A model generated the notes under the pieces. That model saw only the letters and a program-made list of their open reading frames with translations. It was not told the origin of the DNA and did not search any database. A program made the translations under genes and the position numbers. 64,000 nucleotides of DNA from Elusimicrobia bacterium GWA2_61_42 (GTDB lineage: Bacteria; Elusimicrobiota; Elusimicrobia; Elusimicrobiales; UBA9959), in assembly GCA_001799615.1 (NCBI GenBank), contig MGTU01000004.1, positions 1 to 64,000 of the forward strand, in the 5' to 3' direction. Shown in pieces: positions 36,183 through 45,618 of this stretch; the stretch's first letter is position 1; every line of letters begins with the position of its first letter.

Positions 36183-36183
36183 T

Positions 36184-37188
36184 ATGTATTTTGAAGCCGA
36201 CCTGAAGGAAAAAGCCGCGAAGTTCTTCAGGCTGGCGCTTGAACGTTTTTCCTTTCCTCCCAACGACATCACCATAGAAGTTTCCACCCGGTGCCCGCAG
36301 GAGTGCAAGGTCTGTTTCCGGGAACCGCTGGGCGTGTTGCCGGCCGACATGTCCGAAGAACTCTTCGCGGCGGTGACAGGGCGCCTGAAAGAGGCGTTCG
36401 GCGGCAAGGGGCCGCGCTATCTGAACTTCGTCGGGCTCGGCGAGCCTTTCTGCAACCCCGGGCTTTACCGGATGCTGCGGCTGGCCGCGCAGGAGCTCCC
36501 GGGCACTTCCCTTAACGTTTCCACCAGCCTTTCCGTCCTGGACCAGGCCGGTTTCGCCGCGCTGGTGGAGGAGGGCGTAGTCAACCGGCTCAGCGTTTCC
36601 GTGGACGGGCTGGAGACGGGCGGGGCGTTCCACCCTTTCTCGGACAGGATCCAAAACAACTTCGCCTTCCTGCGAAGCCTGAAAGGCCGCCATCCCGCTT
36701 TCAAGCTGAGGGTGCAGACCCTTATCACGTCGCGCGAGCGCGTGGAGGCCGCCGTAAATTTCGCGGCGGACAACGGCGCCGACGAGGTGCAGCTGATGCG
36801 CGTGGACCTGCACGCTTTCGCCGGCCAGGCGCCGGCGGCCAGGCCGCCCTTCAAAGAAGAACGCGCCATCGTAAAAGCCGCCCGTGCGCTGGCCCGCCGG
36901 CGCGGCCTGAGGGCCCGCAACAACAACTCCTACAATATTTTCATGGACCTGGCCTCGGCGCTGGACCGGCGCTGCCTGACCACCGACGACCACGTCTTTA
37001 TCGACGCCGAAGGCGGCGTGCTGCCCTGCTTTTACCTGCGCAAGGTGAAGTTCGGCAGCCTGGCGGACGGCTCCCTTGCCGAAGCGTGCGGCTCCGCGCG
37101 CAGGCTGGGTTTTTACGCCGAGCAGAAAGCGCTGTGCCGCGGCTGCGACATTTACCGTAAAAAACATTGCGGCGGGAAGGGCGCGTGA
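36184..37188 (+). CDS. Radical SAM/SPASM-like protein
   Basis: 334 residues. CPQECKVC at Cys37/41/44, FVGLGEPF replacing the usual GGEP, LSVSVDGLE, and a C-terminal FIDAEGGVLPCFYLRKVKFGSL with LCRGCDIYRKKHCGG, a SPASM-type cluster site. Second gene of the operon; its stop overlaps the GTG of the next gene (GTGA). Substrate unknown. Confidence 0.82.
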   Translation: MYFEADLKEKAAKFFRLALERFSFPPNDITIEVSTRCPQECKVCFREPLGVLPADMSEELFAAVTGRLKEAFGGKGPRYLNFVGLGEPFCNPGLYRMLRLAAQELPGTSLNVSTSLSVLDQAGFAALVEEGVVNRLSVSVDGLETGGAFHPFSDRIQNNFAFLRSLKGRHPAFKLRVQTLITSRERVEAAVNFAADNGADEVQLMRVDLHAFAGQAPAARPPFKEERAIVKAARALARRRGLRARNNNSYNIFMDLASALDRRCLTTDDHVFIDAEGGVLPCFYLRKVKFGSLADGSLAEACGSARRLGFYAEQKALCRGCDIYRKKHCGGKGA

Positions 37189-38600
37189 GGGTTCTGCTGG
37201 TGCATCCGCCCCAGCGCCTGGGCCGGGCCCAGCGCGGCCTGGAGAACGTGATGCCGCCGCTGAACCTGATGTACCTGGCCTCCTCGCTGCAGAAAGCCGG
37301 GCACCAGGCGGCGATCCTGGACCTTTACGCCGAACCGCGCTCCGGCGCCGCGGCGCTGGAGGCCATGCTGGCCTTCAAGCCGGACCTGGCCGGTTTCGCT
37401 ACCTACCCCGGCGGCCTGGACGAAGCCTACGCCCTGGTGAAAGACCTCAAGGCCGCGGCCCCGCGGGTCTTTGTCGCGCTGGGCGGTCTGTACGCGAGCT
37501 ACCTGCCGGAGACGGCGTTGTCCCAGTGCCCGGCCGACGCCGCCGTGCTGGGCGAGGGGGAAGCGGCGCTGGCGGAACTGGCCGGCGCTCTTGAGAAAAA
37601 AGAAGAGCTTTCCGGCGTCGCCGGGCTATGTCTCAGGAAAGGAAGCGAAACCGTCCGCACGACGCCCCGCGAATTCCTGCCGGACATCGACGCGCTGCCC
37701 TGGCCCGCCTACGAGCTGATAAATTTCGACGCCTACCGCCTGCCCCCCACCCGCTCGGTGACGGGCGGCCGCGTGGCCTCGGTGCTGTCGGCCAGGGGCT
37801 GCAATTTCAACTGCAGTTTCTGCAGCCACCATTACGGCTATTTCTGCCGCGTGCGTTCCAGGAAACCGGAGGACGTAGTCGCGGAGATGCGCCACGTTTC
37901 GGAGAAATACGGGGTGAAAGAGTTCCGTTTCGAGGACTGCACCTTTACCGCCGAGCCGGAGAGGACAAAAAAGATCTGCGCCCTGCTGCAGGAGCGCCTT
38001 CCGGGCATAGCCTGGAACTGCGACGTGCGCGCCGATACCGCTTCCGACGCCCTGTTCGCCGCCCTGCGCGCCGCCGGCTGCCGCCGCGTCTTCCTGGGCG
38101 TGGAGACCGGCTCTCAGAAAATGCTGGGCGAACTGGGCGCCAACAAGGACATCCGCCTGGACCAGGTCAGGAACGCGGTGAAGCTGGCGAAGAAGCACGG
38201 CCTGCGCCTCAACTGCTCGTTCGTGCTGGGCTTGCCGGGCGAAACGCGCGAAACCGCCCTGGAAAGCCTGGCTTTCGCGCTGGAGCTTGACCCTGATTAC
38301 GCGATGTTCTCGGTGCTGATGCCGGTGGTAGGGTCCAGGATCTTCGATCAGGCCGTCAAAGAAGGCAAGATAGATCCGGTCACTTACCGGGGCGGCCATT
38401 ACCTCTCCACTTACTCCGACCCTAAAGGCGTGGTGGAGATGTCCGGGCTGGGCGCCGCCGAGCTGGTGGAACTGATGCGGAGCTTTAATAAAAAATTTTA
38501 CAGCCGGCCGGCCTACCTGCTGCGGAGGCTGGCGGGCGTGCGGTCCCTGGCTGAAATAAAGAACCTGGGCTGGGGCGCGCTGCATATTTTCGCCAAATGA
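37185..38600 (+). CDS. B12-type radical SAM protein
   Basis: 471 residues from GTG 37185 (GTGA overlap; GGGAAGG upstream); a TTG 18 bases earlier is in frame but weaker. B12-binding-type domain at about 1-130 (RVLLVHPP, MPPLNLMYLAS, LDLYAE, LGEGEAAL) with no DxHxxG. Core motif CNFNCSFC; GVETGSQKML and LGLPGETRETA follow. The C-terminus has FYSRPAYLLRRL, found in many membrane-lipid-acting members. Paralogue at 43125. Overlaps the next gene by ATGA. Confidence 0.85.
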   Translation: MRVLLVHPPQRLGRAQRGLENVMPPLNLMYLASSLQKAGHQAAILDLYAEPRSGAAALEAMLAFKPDLAGFATYPGGLDEAYALVKDLKAAAPRVFVALGGLYASYLPETALSQCPADAAVLGEGEAALAELAGALEKKEELSGVAGLCLRKGSETVRTTPREFLPDIDALPWPAYELINFDAYRLPPTRSVTGGRVASVLSARGCNFNCSFCSHHYGYFCRVRSRKPEDVVAEMRHVSEKYGVKEFRFEDCTFTAEPERTKKICALLQERLPGIAWNCDVRADTASDALFAALRAAGCRRVFLGVETGSQKMLGELGANKDIRLDQVRNAVKLAKKHGLRLNCSFVLGLPGETRETALESLAFALELDPDYAMFSVLMPVVGSRIFDQAVKEGKIDPVTYRGGHYLSTYSDPKGVVEMSGLGAAELVELMRSFNKKFYSRPAYLLRRLAGVRSLAEIKNLGWGALHIFAK

Positions 38601-39982
38601 AGGTCTTACTCGTAAACCCCCCGCATTCTTTTTCGCCGGAAAACCCGCTGGGGCGGGCCGGCCTTTCCCTGCCCCCGCTGGGCCTGCTCGGCATCGCCGC
38701 TTTTTTAAGGCGGGAAATCCCCGGCGTCGAGCTCAAGGTCATAGACTGGCCTGGGGCCAAACTGACGCGGCAGGCTTTCGCCCGGGAGGTTTCCGCCTTC
38801 GCCCCGGATGCCGCCGGCGTCAGCGTTTATGCCGGCACCTTCAGCGCTTCCGTTTCTACCGCCGCCTTGATCAAGCGGCTGGTCCCGGGCTGCTATGTAA
38901 CGGCCGGCGGCCATCACGCCACCTCGCGCCCCGACAGCTGCCTGGAGAAAGGCTTCGACGCCGTGGTGCTGGGCGAGGGGGAAAGAACTTTCTGCGAGCT
39001 GGTAAAAAGACTGGCCGGCGGCCAGGCGCCGGCCGGCCTGCCCGGCCTGGTGACGAGCCCGGGCGAAACTGTCGCAAGGCCTCAGCCGCTGGACATGGAT
39101 GCCCTGCCCTTCCCGGCGCGCGACCTGCTTGACATGTCGGTTTACCGCCCGGCGCTGTTCGGCTACCGGCGGCTGCCGGTGGCCAGCATGGTCACTTCCC
39201 GCGGTTGTCCTTACTCCTGCGGCTTCTGTTCTAAAAGCGTTTTCGGCTCCGTTTACCGGGCGCAAAGCCCGGCCCGCGTCCTGGCCGAAATGAAAGAACT
39301 GTCGGAAAAATACGGCGTGCGGGAGATAACTTTCCAGGACGACACCTTTACGGCCGACCGGCGGCGCGTAATGGAGCTTTGCGCCCTGCTTAAAGAGAGC
39401 GACCTGGACCTGACCTGGTCCTGCATGACCAGGGTGGACCTGGTGGACCCTGAACTGCTGGCGGCCATGAAAGGCGCCGGCTGCTTCTCGGCGGCCTTCG
39501 GCATAGACGGGGCCGGGGACGGCTCCTGGGGCCTTATGGGCAAGGGGTTCGGCCTGGAAAAAGCCAAGGCCGCGGCGGCGGCCGCCCGCGCCGCCGGCAT
39601 AGAGACGCGCGGCTATTATATCCTGGGTTACCCGGGGGAAACCCTGCCCTCCATGCGGGCTTCGCTGGCGCGGGTGCTGGAAATAAACACCGATCACGTT
39701 TTCTTCGCTTTCGCCCATCCTTTCGTGGACACCGAGCTGTACCGGGCGGCGAAAGAAAAAGGCCTGCTTGAATTGTCCGACGAGGAACTGCTGGAGAACC
39801 ACGATAACGCGGCGCCGCTGATAAAGGTGCCGGGCGCTTCGCGGGCGGAGCTGGTGCGCTTCTGCAAGCGGGCCTACCTGAAATACTACCTGCGCCCGGG
39901 GCCGCTGCTGCGCCGGCTGGCCACGCCGCGCGGCCTGGCCGGCTCCCTGCGGGCCGCGCTATATTTTTTGCGCTGGTATTGA
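38597..39982 (+). CDS. B12-type radical SAM protein
   Basis: 461 residues. N-terminal domain LLVNPPHSF ... LSLPPLGLLGIAAFL, AGGHHATSRPD, VLGEGERTF; core motif CPYSCGFC; FGIDGAGDGSW where others have VETGS, so it is a diverged copy at the substrate side; GYPGETLPSM; C-terminal YYLRPGPLLRRL. Last gene of the plus operon, convergent with the next gene at 12 bases. Substrate unknown. Confidence 0.85.
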   Translation: MKVLLVNPPHSFSPENPLGRAGLSLPPLGLLGIAAFLRREIPGVELKVIDWPGAKLTRQAFAREVSAFAPDAAGVSVYAGTFSASVSTAALIKRLVPGCYVTAGGHHATSRPDSCLEKGFDAVVLGEGERTFCELVKRLAGGQAPAGLPGLVTSPGETVARPQPLDMDALPFPARDLLDMSVYRPALFGYRRLPVASMVTSRGCPYSCGFCSKSVFGSVYRAQSPARVLAEMKELSEKYGVREITFQDDTFTADRRRVMELCALLKESDLDLTWSCMTRVDLVDPELLAAMKGAGCFSAAFGIDGAGDGSWGLMGKGFGLEKAKAAAAAARAAGIETRGYYILGYPGETLPSMRASLARVLEINTDHVFFAFAHPFVDTELYRAAKEKGLLELSDEELLENHDNAAPLIKVPGASRAELVRFCKRAYLKYYLRPGPLLRRLATPRGLAGSLRAALYFLRWY

Positions 39983-39994
39983 GTTTTCCTCCGG

Positions 39995-41461
39995 TCAACC
40001 CACAAAATCTTTCGACCGGCAGAGCCCGAATTTAACGAACCTGTAAACGTCCCTGACGAAACTGAACAGCTCCCGCTTGCCGAGGTGCTGGATGAAAGCC
40101 AGCAGTTTCATGTCCTTGTCGCGCCCGAAGAAACCCGTCCACCTGATCTTTTTGAGCAGGGCGGGGCTGAAGTAGTATTTCCTGTAGGCCGCGCGGAAGA
40201 ACCTGGCGCAATCCACGGGATGCCGTATGGTCTGGTGCGCGTTGTCCAGCTGCCACAGGCTGACGCCGGGCTTCAGCCTGTCCTGGGCCAGGTAGTCGGC
40301 GTGGGTCTTGGTGCCGGGGTAGGGGGTGAGGATATTGTATTTCACCATGGAGGGCCCGTCGCGCATGGAGGCGGCGACGGTCTCCAGCATGTCGGCCTCG
40401 TTCTCGTTCTCGAAGCCGAAGATATACGAGCACAGCGAGTGCACGCCCTTCTTTCTCATGCGTTCCAGCAGCGCCGGCGGATCGTACTCGGTTTTGATCT
40501 TCTGCAGCCGTTCCCGGTTCCTGCCGTTGACGCTTTCCATGCCGAAGTAGACCAGGCGGATGTTGGCCTGGGCGAACCTGGAGATCAGGGCGTCCCCGCC
40601 CCTGAGGAAATTGTCCACCCTGGCGGCCACCATGAACTCGAACTGCTTGTCGAGGCCGCTGGCGATGATGCCGTCCACGATCGCCATGCCGTGCTCGTAG
40701 GGGGCCAGGAAATCGTTGTCCACGAACATGATCCTGCCGATGTAGGGGAAGTCGCGCTTTATCTGCAGCATCTCCTCTACGACCTTCGCCGGGGAACGCA
40801 GGCGGTAGCGGCGGCCTTCCTTGGGGGCCTGCAGGCAGAATTCGCAGGCGAAAGGGCAGCCGCGCTTGCTTTCCAGGTTGGTGGTGCGCAGGGGCTTGAA
40901 GGTGCGCAGGGAATAGACCTGGTACTTCTCCTGCGGGAACAAATGCCGGGCGGGAAAGGGCAGGTCGTCGAGGTTCTCGACGCGGGCGCCGGGGCCGGTG
41001 GAGACCGCGGCGCCGTCCTTGCGGAAAACCAGCCCGCCGATCCCCTCCAGGGGTTTGCCGGCCGCCAGTTCGCTCATGCTTATCTCGCCTTCGTTGACGA
41101 CGCAGACGTCGGCCTGCGGGCATTCGGCCAGGACCCGCTCGGCGGAAAAGGTGGCCGGCAGCCCGCCGAAAACCACCAGCGCGCCGGTGGTCTCTTTTAC
41201 CGCCGCGGCTATTTTGTAGGCGTTCAGCAGGGTGCCGTAGAGGGCAGGGACGGCGGCGATGTCCGGCCGCAGCTTCAGCAGGCGCTTCTTCAGCCGGGCC
41301 ACGGAGCGGCAGTCCACCGCGCAGTCTATGACCGTAACGTCATGGCCCTCCCCGAGCAGGCGCGCGGCCAGGCCGGCCGGCCCCAGGTACAGGAGGTCGC
41401 TGCTGAAGGTCCATAGCTTGTCCACTATGGGCGGGATAATAAATACGATCTTTTTTTTCAT
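39995..41461 (-). CDS. B12-type radical SAM protein
   Basis: 488 residues. IVFIIPPIVD start, LYLGPAGLAARLLGEGHDVTVIDC, FGGLPATFSAE, VVNEGEISM; core motif CPFACEFC; YFGMESVNGRNRERL and YIFGFENENEAD; C-terminal KYYFSPALLKKI. Stands alone on the minus strand between two plus-strand operons, with a 194-base upstream gap. Substrate unknown. Confidence 0.85.
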   Translation of the reverse strand: MKKKIVFIIPPIVDKLWTFSSDLLYLGPAGLAARLLGEGHDVTVIDCAVDCRSVARLKKRLLKLRPDIAAVPALYGTLLNAYKIAAAVKETTGALVVFGGLPATFSAERVLAECPQADVCVVNEGEISMSELAAGKPLEGIGGLVFRKDGAAVSTGPGARVENLDDLPFPARHLFPQEKYQVYSLRTFKPLRTTNLESKRGCPFACEFCLQAPKEGRRYRLRSPAKVVEEMLQIKRDFPYIGRIMFVDNDFLAPYEHGMAIVDGIIASGLDKQFEFMVAARVDNFLRGGDALISRFAQANIRLVYFGMESVNGRNRERLQKIKTEYDPPALLERMRKKGVHSLCSYIFGFENENEADMLETVAASMRDGPSMVKYNILTPYPGTKTHADYLAQDRLKPGVSLWQLDNAHQTIRHPVDCARFFRAAYRKYYFSPALLKKIRWTGFFGRDKDMKLLAFIQHLGKRELFSFVRDVYRFVKFGLCRSKDFVG

Positions 41462-41567
41462 TGCCGCTGGTTCGCGCCGTGCCGGGGCGAACCGGCGGCG
41501 GCGGGCCTGCGTTTAGTATATAACATAAATATATTCCAGGCCACCGGCCCGGGGGCGGGCCAGCCGT

Positions 41568-41596
41568 CTGACGGCGGCGCGCCATTGTGATATAAT
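41568..41596 (+). promoter_or_regulatory. Sigma-70-type promoter for the B12-rSAM operon at 41656
   Basis: CTGACG (41568-41573), a 17-base spacer and TATAAT (41591-41596) with an extended TG upstream. About 50 bases before the gene start. The best promoter match seen in the window. Confidence 0.55.
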
Positions 41597-41655
41597 TTAA
41601 AAAACCGCGGACCGGCGCAGGCAGGCCGGCTCCACGGAAAGCAGCTCCCGCTTTG

Positions 41656-43068
41656 ATGAAAATACTTCTGATAAAGGCCGCCAGGCTGAAAAGTTCCGCC
41701 AGCAGACGCCATGACGGCGTCATGCCCCCGCTGGGCTTTCTATACCTGTCGGCCGCGCTGAAAAAAGCCGGCTACACGGATATCACCCTGCTGCATCTCG
41801 CGCTGGAAGGCATGGGGCGGGAGGGCCTTGAGCGGGAACTGGAGCGGCTTAAGCCGGACGTGGTCGGGATAAGCGCGATGACCTCCGAGGCCGTCTCCAT
41901 GCATATGGCCGCGGCTTGCGCCAAAAATGGCCGTAATCCCCTGGTGGTGGCGGGCGGGGCTCACCCCACCGCGTACGTCTCCGACTGTCTGGAGGACCCG
42001 AATATAGACGCCGTGGTGCGCAACGAGGGGGAGATAACTTTCCCCGAGCTGCTGGCCGCTTACGGGCGCAAGGCCGGGTTCGAGGGGATAAAGGGCGTCT
42101 CCTACCGCAGCGGCGGGCGGCGGACGGACAACCCGCCCAGGGAATTCATAGAGGACCTCGATACGCTGCCCCTGCCGGACTGGGACCTGGCGGAGATGGG
42201 CCGCTACAAGGACTTCGTGCCCCATTCCCCCATGCTCTACGGGCGCAGGTACATGAGCGTGTTCACCTCGCGCGGCTGCCCGTACCGCTGCACTTACTGC
42301 CACAGCATCTTCGGCAAGAGGTTCCGCGCGCACTCACCGGAAAGGGTGCTGCGGGAACTCAGGATACTCAAGGAAAAATACGGCGTCTCCAACGTGGAGA
42401 TCTCGGACGACGTCTTCAACCTGGACCGGGCCCGCGCCGCCGCGGTAATGAACGGCGTGATCAGCGGCGGCCTGAACCTGAATATTTTTTTCGGCAACGG
42501 GCTGCGGGCCGAGCTGCTGGACGAAGAATTGATAGAGCTGTTCTCGCGGGCCGGAGTGAAATACGTCTGCGCGGCCATCGAGACCGCCAGCCTGCGCCTG
42601 CGGGAGAAGATCAAGAAGAACGCCGACCTGGAAAAGCTGCGCGCGGCCGTAAAGCTGCTGGTCAGGCGCCGGATCTTCGTCAACGGGTTCGTCATGATGG
42701 GGTTCCCCGACGAAACGGTAAAGGAGATGCTGGTCACCGCGCGCTATCTCTGGTCTTTGCCCATACATTCCTTCCTGCTGTTCTTCTGCCGCGGTTACGC
42801 GGGCGCGGAGATGTGCGGCACGCTGCCTCCCGCCCGGCGCATAGACCCCAAAACGGATAATACCTGCTTCGTGCCCGGGGGCGGCTGCTCTAGCCAGCCG
42901 GCCTGGAAGCTGCTGGCGGTCAAGCAGCTCACTACCGCGGTTTTTTATTTCCTGAACCCGGCCAGGATCTTCAGGATCTTCCGGGACCTGCCGTTCAGGG
43001 ACGCGCGGCTTTTCTGGTTCCTTTTCAGGACGATGAGCGTAAAATTCTTCAGCCCCGCGAGGCGCTGA
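41656..43068 (+). CDS. B12-type radical SAM protein
   Basis: 470 residues from ATG 41656 (a TTG three bases earlier is also in frame). MPPLGFLYLSAAL, VVAGGAHPTAYV and VRNEGEITF in the N-terminal domain; core CPYRCTYC; CAAIETASLRLREKIKKN; MMGFPDETVKEM; C-terminal FYFLNPARIFRI. Closely related to the gene at 46831 (CPYRCTYCHSIFGKRF against CPYHCVYCHQIFGKTF). First gene of a plus operon with 43125 and 44578. Confidence 0.85.
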   Translation: MKILLIKAARLKSSASRRHDGVMPPLGFLYLSAALKKAGYTDITLLHLALEGMGREGLERELERLKPDVVGISAMTSEAVSMHMAAACAKNGRNPLVVAGGAHPTAYVSDCLEDPNIDAVVRNEGEITFPELLAAYGRKAGFEGIKGVSYRSGGRRTDNPPREFIEDLDTLPLPDWDLAEMGRYKDFVPHSPMLYGRRYMSVFTSRGCPYRCTYCHSIFGKRFRAHSPERVLRELRILKEKYGVSNVEISDDVFNLDRARAAAVMNGVISGGLNLNIFFGNGLRAELLDEELIELFSRAGVKYVCAAIETASLRLREKIKKNADLEKLRAAVKLLVRRRIFVNGFVMMGFPDETVKEMLVTARYLWSLPIHSFLLFFCRGYAGAEMCGTLPPARRIDPKTDNTCFVPGGGCSSQPAWKLLAVKQLTTAVFYFLNPARIFRIFRDLPFRDARLFWFLFRTMSVKFFSPARR

Positions 43069-43080
43069 CGCCGCGGGCGG

Positions 43081-43098
43081 GCCGCCCCTCGGGGCGGC
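43081..43098 (+). terminator. GC hairpin between two B12-rSAM genes
   Basis: GCCGCCC, CTCG loop, GGGCGGC, 13 bases after the stop of the upstream gene. There is no U-run, so it could be a weak terminator, a processing site or mRNA-stabilising stem rather than a full stop. Confidence 0.3.
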
Positions 43099-43124
43099 GG
43101 GATATTTCGTAAGATGGTACTAAT

Positions 43125-44600
43125 ATGAAAGTTCTGCTGGTTTCTCCGGCGCTGCGCAATATGGACGCGTACCAGGTACGCGCGCGCGGGTGCATGCCGC
43201 CGCTGAACCTGATGTATATGGCCTCCTGCCTCCTGGCCGGCGGGCACGAGGTTAAGATCATAGACCTTTACGCCGAAAATCTTTCCGAGGCGGAGTTCCT
43301 GGCCCGCGCGAAAGCGTTCGGCCCGGACCTGGCCGGCTTCGCCACTTACACGGCCAGCTTCGATATGGCGGCCGCCGGGGCGCGCCTGCTTAAAAATAAT
43401 CTGCCCGGGCTTAAGACCGCGGCCGGCGGCATCCACGCGAGCTATCTGCCCGCCGCCTGTCTTAAAAGCGGGGATTTCGACCTTGTAGTGGTCGGTGAGG
43501 GCGAGGTCACCATCGTGGAACTGGCGGACAAGCTCTCCAAGGGGGAAAGTCTCTCCGCGGTGGCCGGCCTGGCTTACCTGGAGGACGGCAAGTTCTTCTC
43601 GACGGGGCCCAGGGCGCTGATAGAGGATATAAACGCCCTCCCCTGGCCGGCTTACCAGCTGGTGGACCTGTCCAAATATTACCTGGGCATAACCCGCGCC
43701 GTAGGCACCGCCCCGGCCGCCTCCGTGCTCACCATGCGCGGCTGTCCCTACAAATGCACCTTCTGCAGCCACCATTTCGGCTACGGCGGCCGCATGCGGG
43801 AACGCGCCCCCGCCGACGTGGTCGCCGAAATGAAAAGCCTTTACGACAATTACGGGGTCAGGGAGTTCCAGGTGGAAGACCCTTCTTTCACCTGCGACCC
43901 CGCGCGCGTCAGGGAGATCTGCCGGCTGATCAGGGAAAAGAAGCTTAAGATCTCCTGGAACTGCAACGTGCGCGCCAATACCGCCTCGGAGGAGCTGTTC
44001 GCCGCCATGTCGGCGGCCGGCTGCCGCCGGGCTTTGCTGGGCGTGGAATCCGGCTCGCAGGAAATGCTGGACCGGATGAAAAAGGGGATAACCCTGGAGG
44101 CGGTGCGGCGCACCGTGGCCCTGGCCAAAAAATACGAGATGCGCGTGAACGCGGCCTTCATCCTGGGGACGCCGGGCGAGACGGAGGAAACGGCGCGGCA
44201 GACCAACAGTTTCGCCAGGGAACTGGACCCGGATTACGTGATGTTCTCCGTCTACGTCCCCAGCCCCGGCGGGGAGCTGTTCGACGACCTCGCCGCGCGG
44301 GGCAAGCTGGACCTGGACAAGGTTTACGGCGCCGACTATATAACGGTTTATTCGGAACGGGAACCGATGGTGGAGCTGAGCGCGGTGCCGGCGAAGAAAC
44401 TGCTGGCGCTGATGGAGGAGTATACGCGCGGTTTCTACCTGCGCCCCGCTTATGTGCTCAAGCGGCTGCGCACGCTGTGGCTGCCCGGGGAGATCGGGCG
44501 GGTGCTCTGGGGCGTGGCCCTGATCTTCAGCCGCCAGTTCAGGACCCTGGCCGGCAGGCTGGCGGGACGAAAGGAAGATGAGAACAGCTGGACATATTAA
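43125..44600 (+). CDS. B12-type radical SAM protein
   Basis: 491 residues. MPPLNLMYMASCLLAGGHEVKIIDLYAE is near the same stretch of the gene at 37185, of which it is a paralogue. Core CPYKCTFC; LGVESGSQEMLDRMKKGIT; LGTPGETEETA; C-terminal FYLRPAYVLKRL. Its last 23 bases overlap the start of the plain rSAM gene at 44578. That pairing recurs as a fusion at 48340. Confidence 0.85.
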   Translation: MKVLLVSPALRNMDAYQVRARGCMPPLNLMYMASCLLAGGHEVKIIDLYAENLSEAEFLARAKAFGPDLAGFATYTASFDMAAAGARLLKNNLPGLKTAAGGIHASYLPAACLKSGDFDLVVVGEGEVTIVELADKLSKGESLSAVAGLAYLEDGKFFSTGPRALIEDINALPWPAYQLVDLSKYYLGITRAVGTAPAASVLTMRGCPYKCTFCSHHFGYGGRMRERAPADVVAEMKSLYDNYGVREFQVEDPSFTCDPARVREICRLIREKKLKISWNCNVRANTASEELFAAMSAAGCRRALLGVESGSQEMLDRMKKGITLEAVRRTVALAKKYEMRVNAAFILGTPGETEETARQTNSFARELDPDYVMFSVYVPSPGGELFDDLAARGKLDLDKVYGADYITVYSEREPMVELSAVPAKKLLALMEEYTRGFYLRPAYVLKRLRTLWLPGEIGRVLWGVALIFSRQFRTLAGRLAGRKEDENSWTY

Positions 44601-45558
44601 AAGGCTTTTCCTGCTCTACAGGATCTTCGCCCGGCGCGCCGGGGTCAGGCTGCTGCCCCGGCTGGCGGTTTTCGCCTGGCGGCGTTTCGCGCTGGGCCGG
44701 CGCGTGCCGCTGACGGTGATGATGGCGGTGACCTGCCGCTGCCAGTGCGACTGCGCGCACTGCTCGGCGGCCGGGCTGCCCGACGGCGGCCGGGAGCTCT
44801 CCACGGAAGAAATAAAAGGAGCGATTCGGGACGCCAGGGCGGTGGGGGCGCCTAAAATAGGGTTCACCGGCGGCGAGCCGCTGCTGCGCGCCGATATCGC
44901 CGAACTGACCGCCTACGCTTTCTCGCTCGGCCTCAGCGTCTCCATTGATACGAACGGCCTCCTGCTGGACGAGGCCAGGGTCCGCGAACTGAAGGCCGCC
45001 GGCATTTCCAATCTCAATGTCAGCCTGGATTCCCCCGACGCCCGCCGCCACGACCGCCTGCGCGGCAGCCCCGGCTGTTTCGACGCCGCGCTGGGCGCCG
45101 TGAAGCTCTGCGCCGGGCTGGATATCCCCTGCGTGGTCTCCACTTACCTTACCGACAGGGCGCTGGCGGAAGGCCGCCTCGACGCGCTTATCGTCCTGGC
45201 CCGGGCGGCCGGGGCCACGGCGGTGCGGGCGCTGTTCCCCGTTTACACGGGCAAACTGGGAGACCGCAAGCGCAGCCTGCTTTCGGCGGAGCATAAGCGG
45301 CTTTTCTTCAAAAAGTACGCCGATCCCTCTTTCGTCTATTCTGAAAGCCCCCTCTACGATTACGCGGGCGGCGGCATGCAGTGCACCGCGGGCAAAAAGA
45401 TCAGCGTTTATATCGGGGCGGACGGCGCGGTGCGCAGCTGCTACGTTTCCCGGGCCAGCCTGGGCAACGTGCGCGAGGGCGGCCTGGCCGCGGTGCTGGA
45501 GCGCTGCGGGTATTTCGCCCGCGGCAGCGCCGCCGGGTTGGACTGCGGGGCCTGCTGA
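44578..45558 (+). CDS. Radical SAM protein of the CQCxCxxC type
   Basis: 326 residues. A basic, hydrophobic N-terminal stretch (about 8-50, RLFLLYRIFARRAG) suggests membrane association. Core motif CQCDCAHC (three Cys in CxxxCxxC plus extra Cys); FTGGEP; SLDSPDARRHDRLRGSPGCFDAA; C-terminal MQCTAGKKISVYIGADGAVRSCYVS and a final CGAC, a SPASM site that ends right at the stop, so the last cysteines may be truncated. Overlaps the B12-type gene by 23 bases. Confidence 0.82.
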   Translation: MRTAGHIKRLFLLYRIFARRAGVRLLPRLAVFAWRRFALGRRVPLTVMMAVTCRCQCDCAHCSAAGLPDGGRELSTEEIKGAIRDARAVGAPKIGFTGGEPLLRADIAELTAYAFSLGLSVSIDTNGLLLDEARVRELKAAGISNLNVSLDSPDARRHDRLRGSPGCFDAALGAVKLCAGLDIPCVVSTYLTDRALAEGRLDALIVLARAAGATAVRALFPVYTGKLGDRKRSLLSAEHKRLFFKKYADPSFVYSESPLYDYAGGGMQCTAGKKISVYIGADGAVRSCYVSRASLGNVREGGLAAVLERCGYFARGSAAGLDCGAC

Positions 45559-45618
45559 ACAGGTCCCCGGCGCCGGCCGGGGATACAGGTAAAGCTGAAA
45601 ACGGGAAGAGGGGCCGGG

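Noticed and set aside
45565-45582. GC hairpin CCCCGG-CGCCGG-CCGGGG after the rSAM gene at 44578 as a terminator
   Set aside because: There is no U-run on either strand close to the stem, so it cannot be called.
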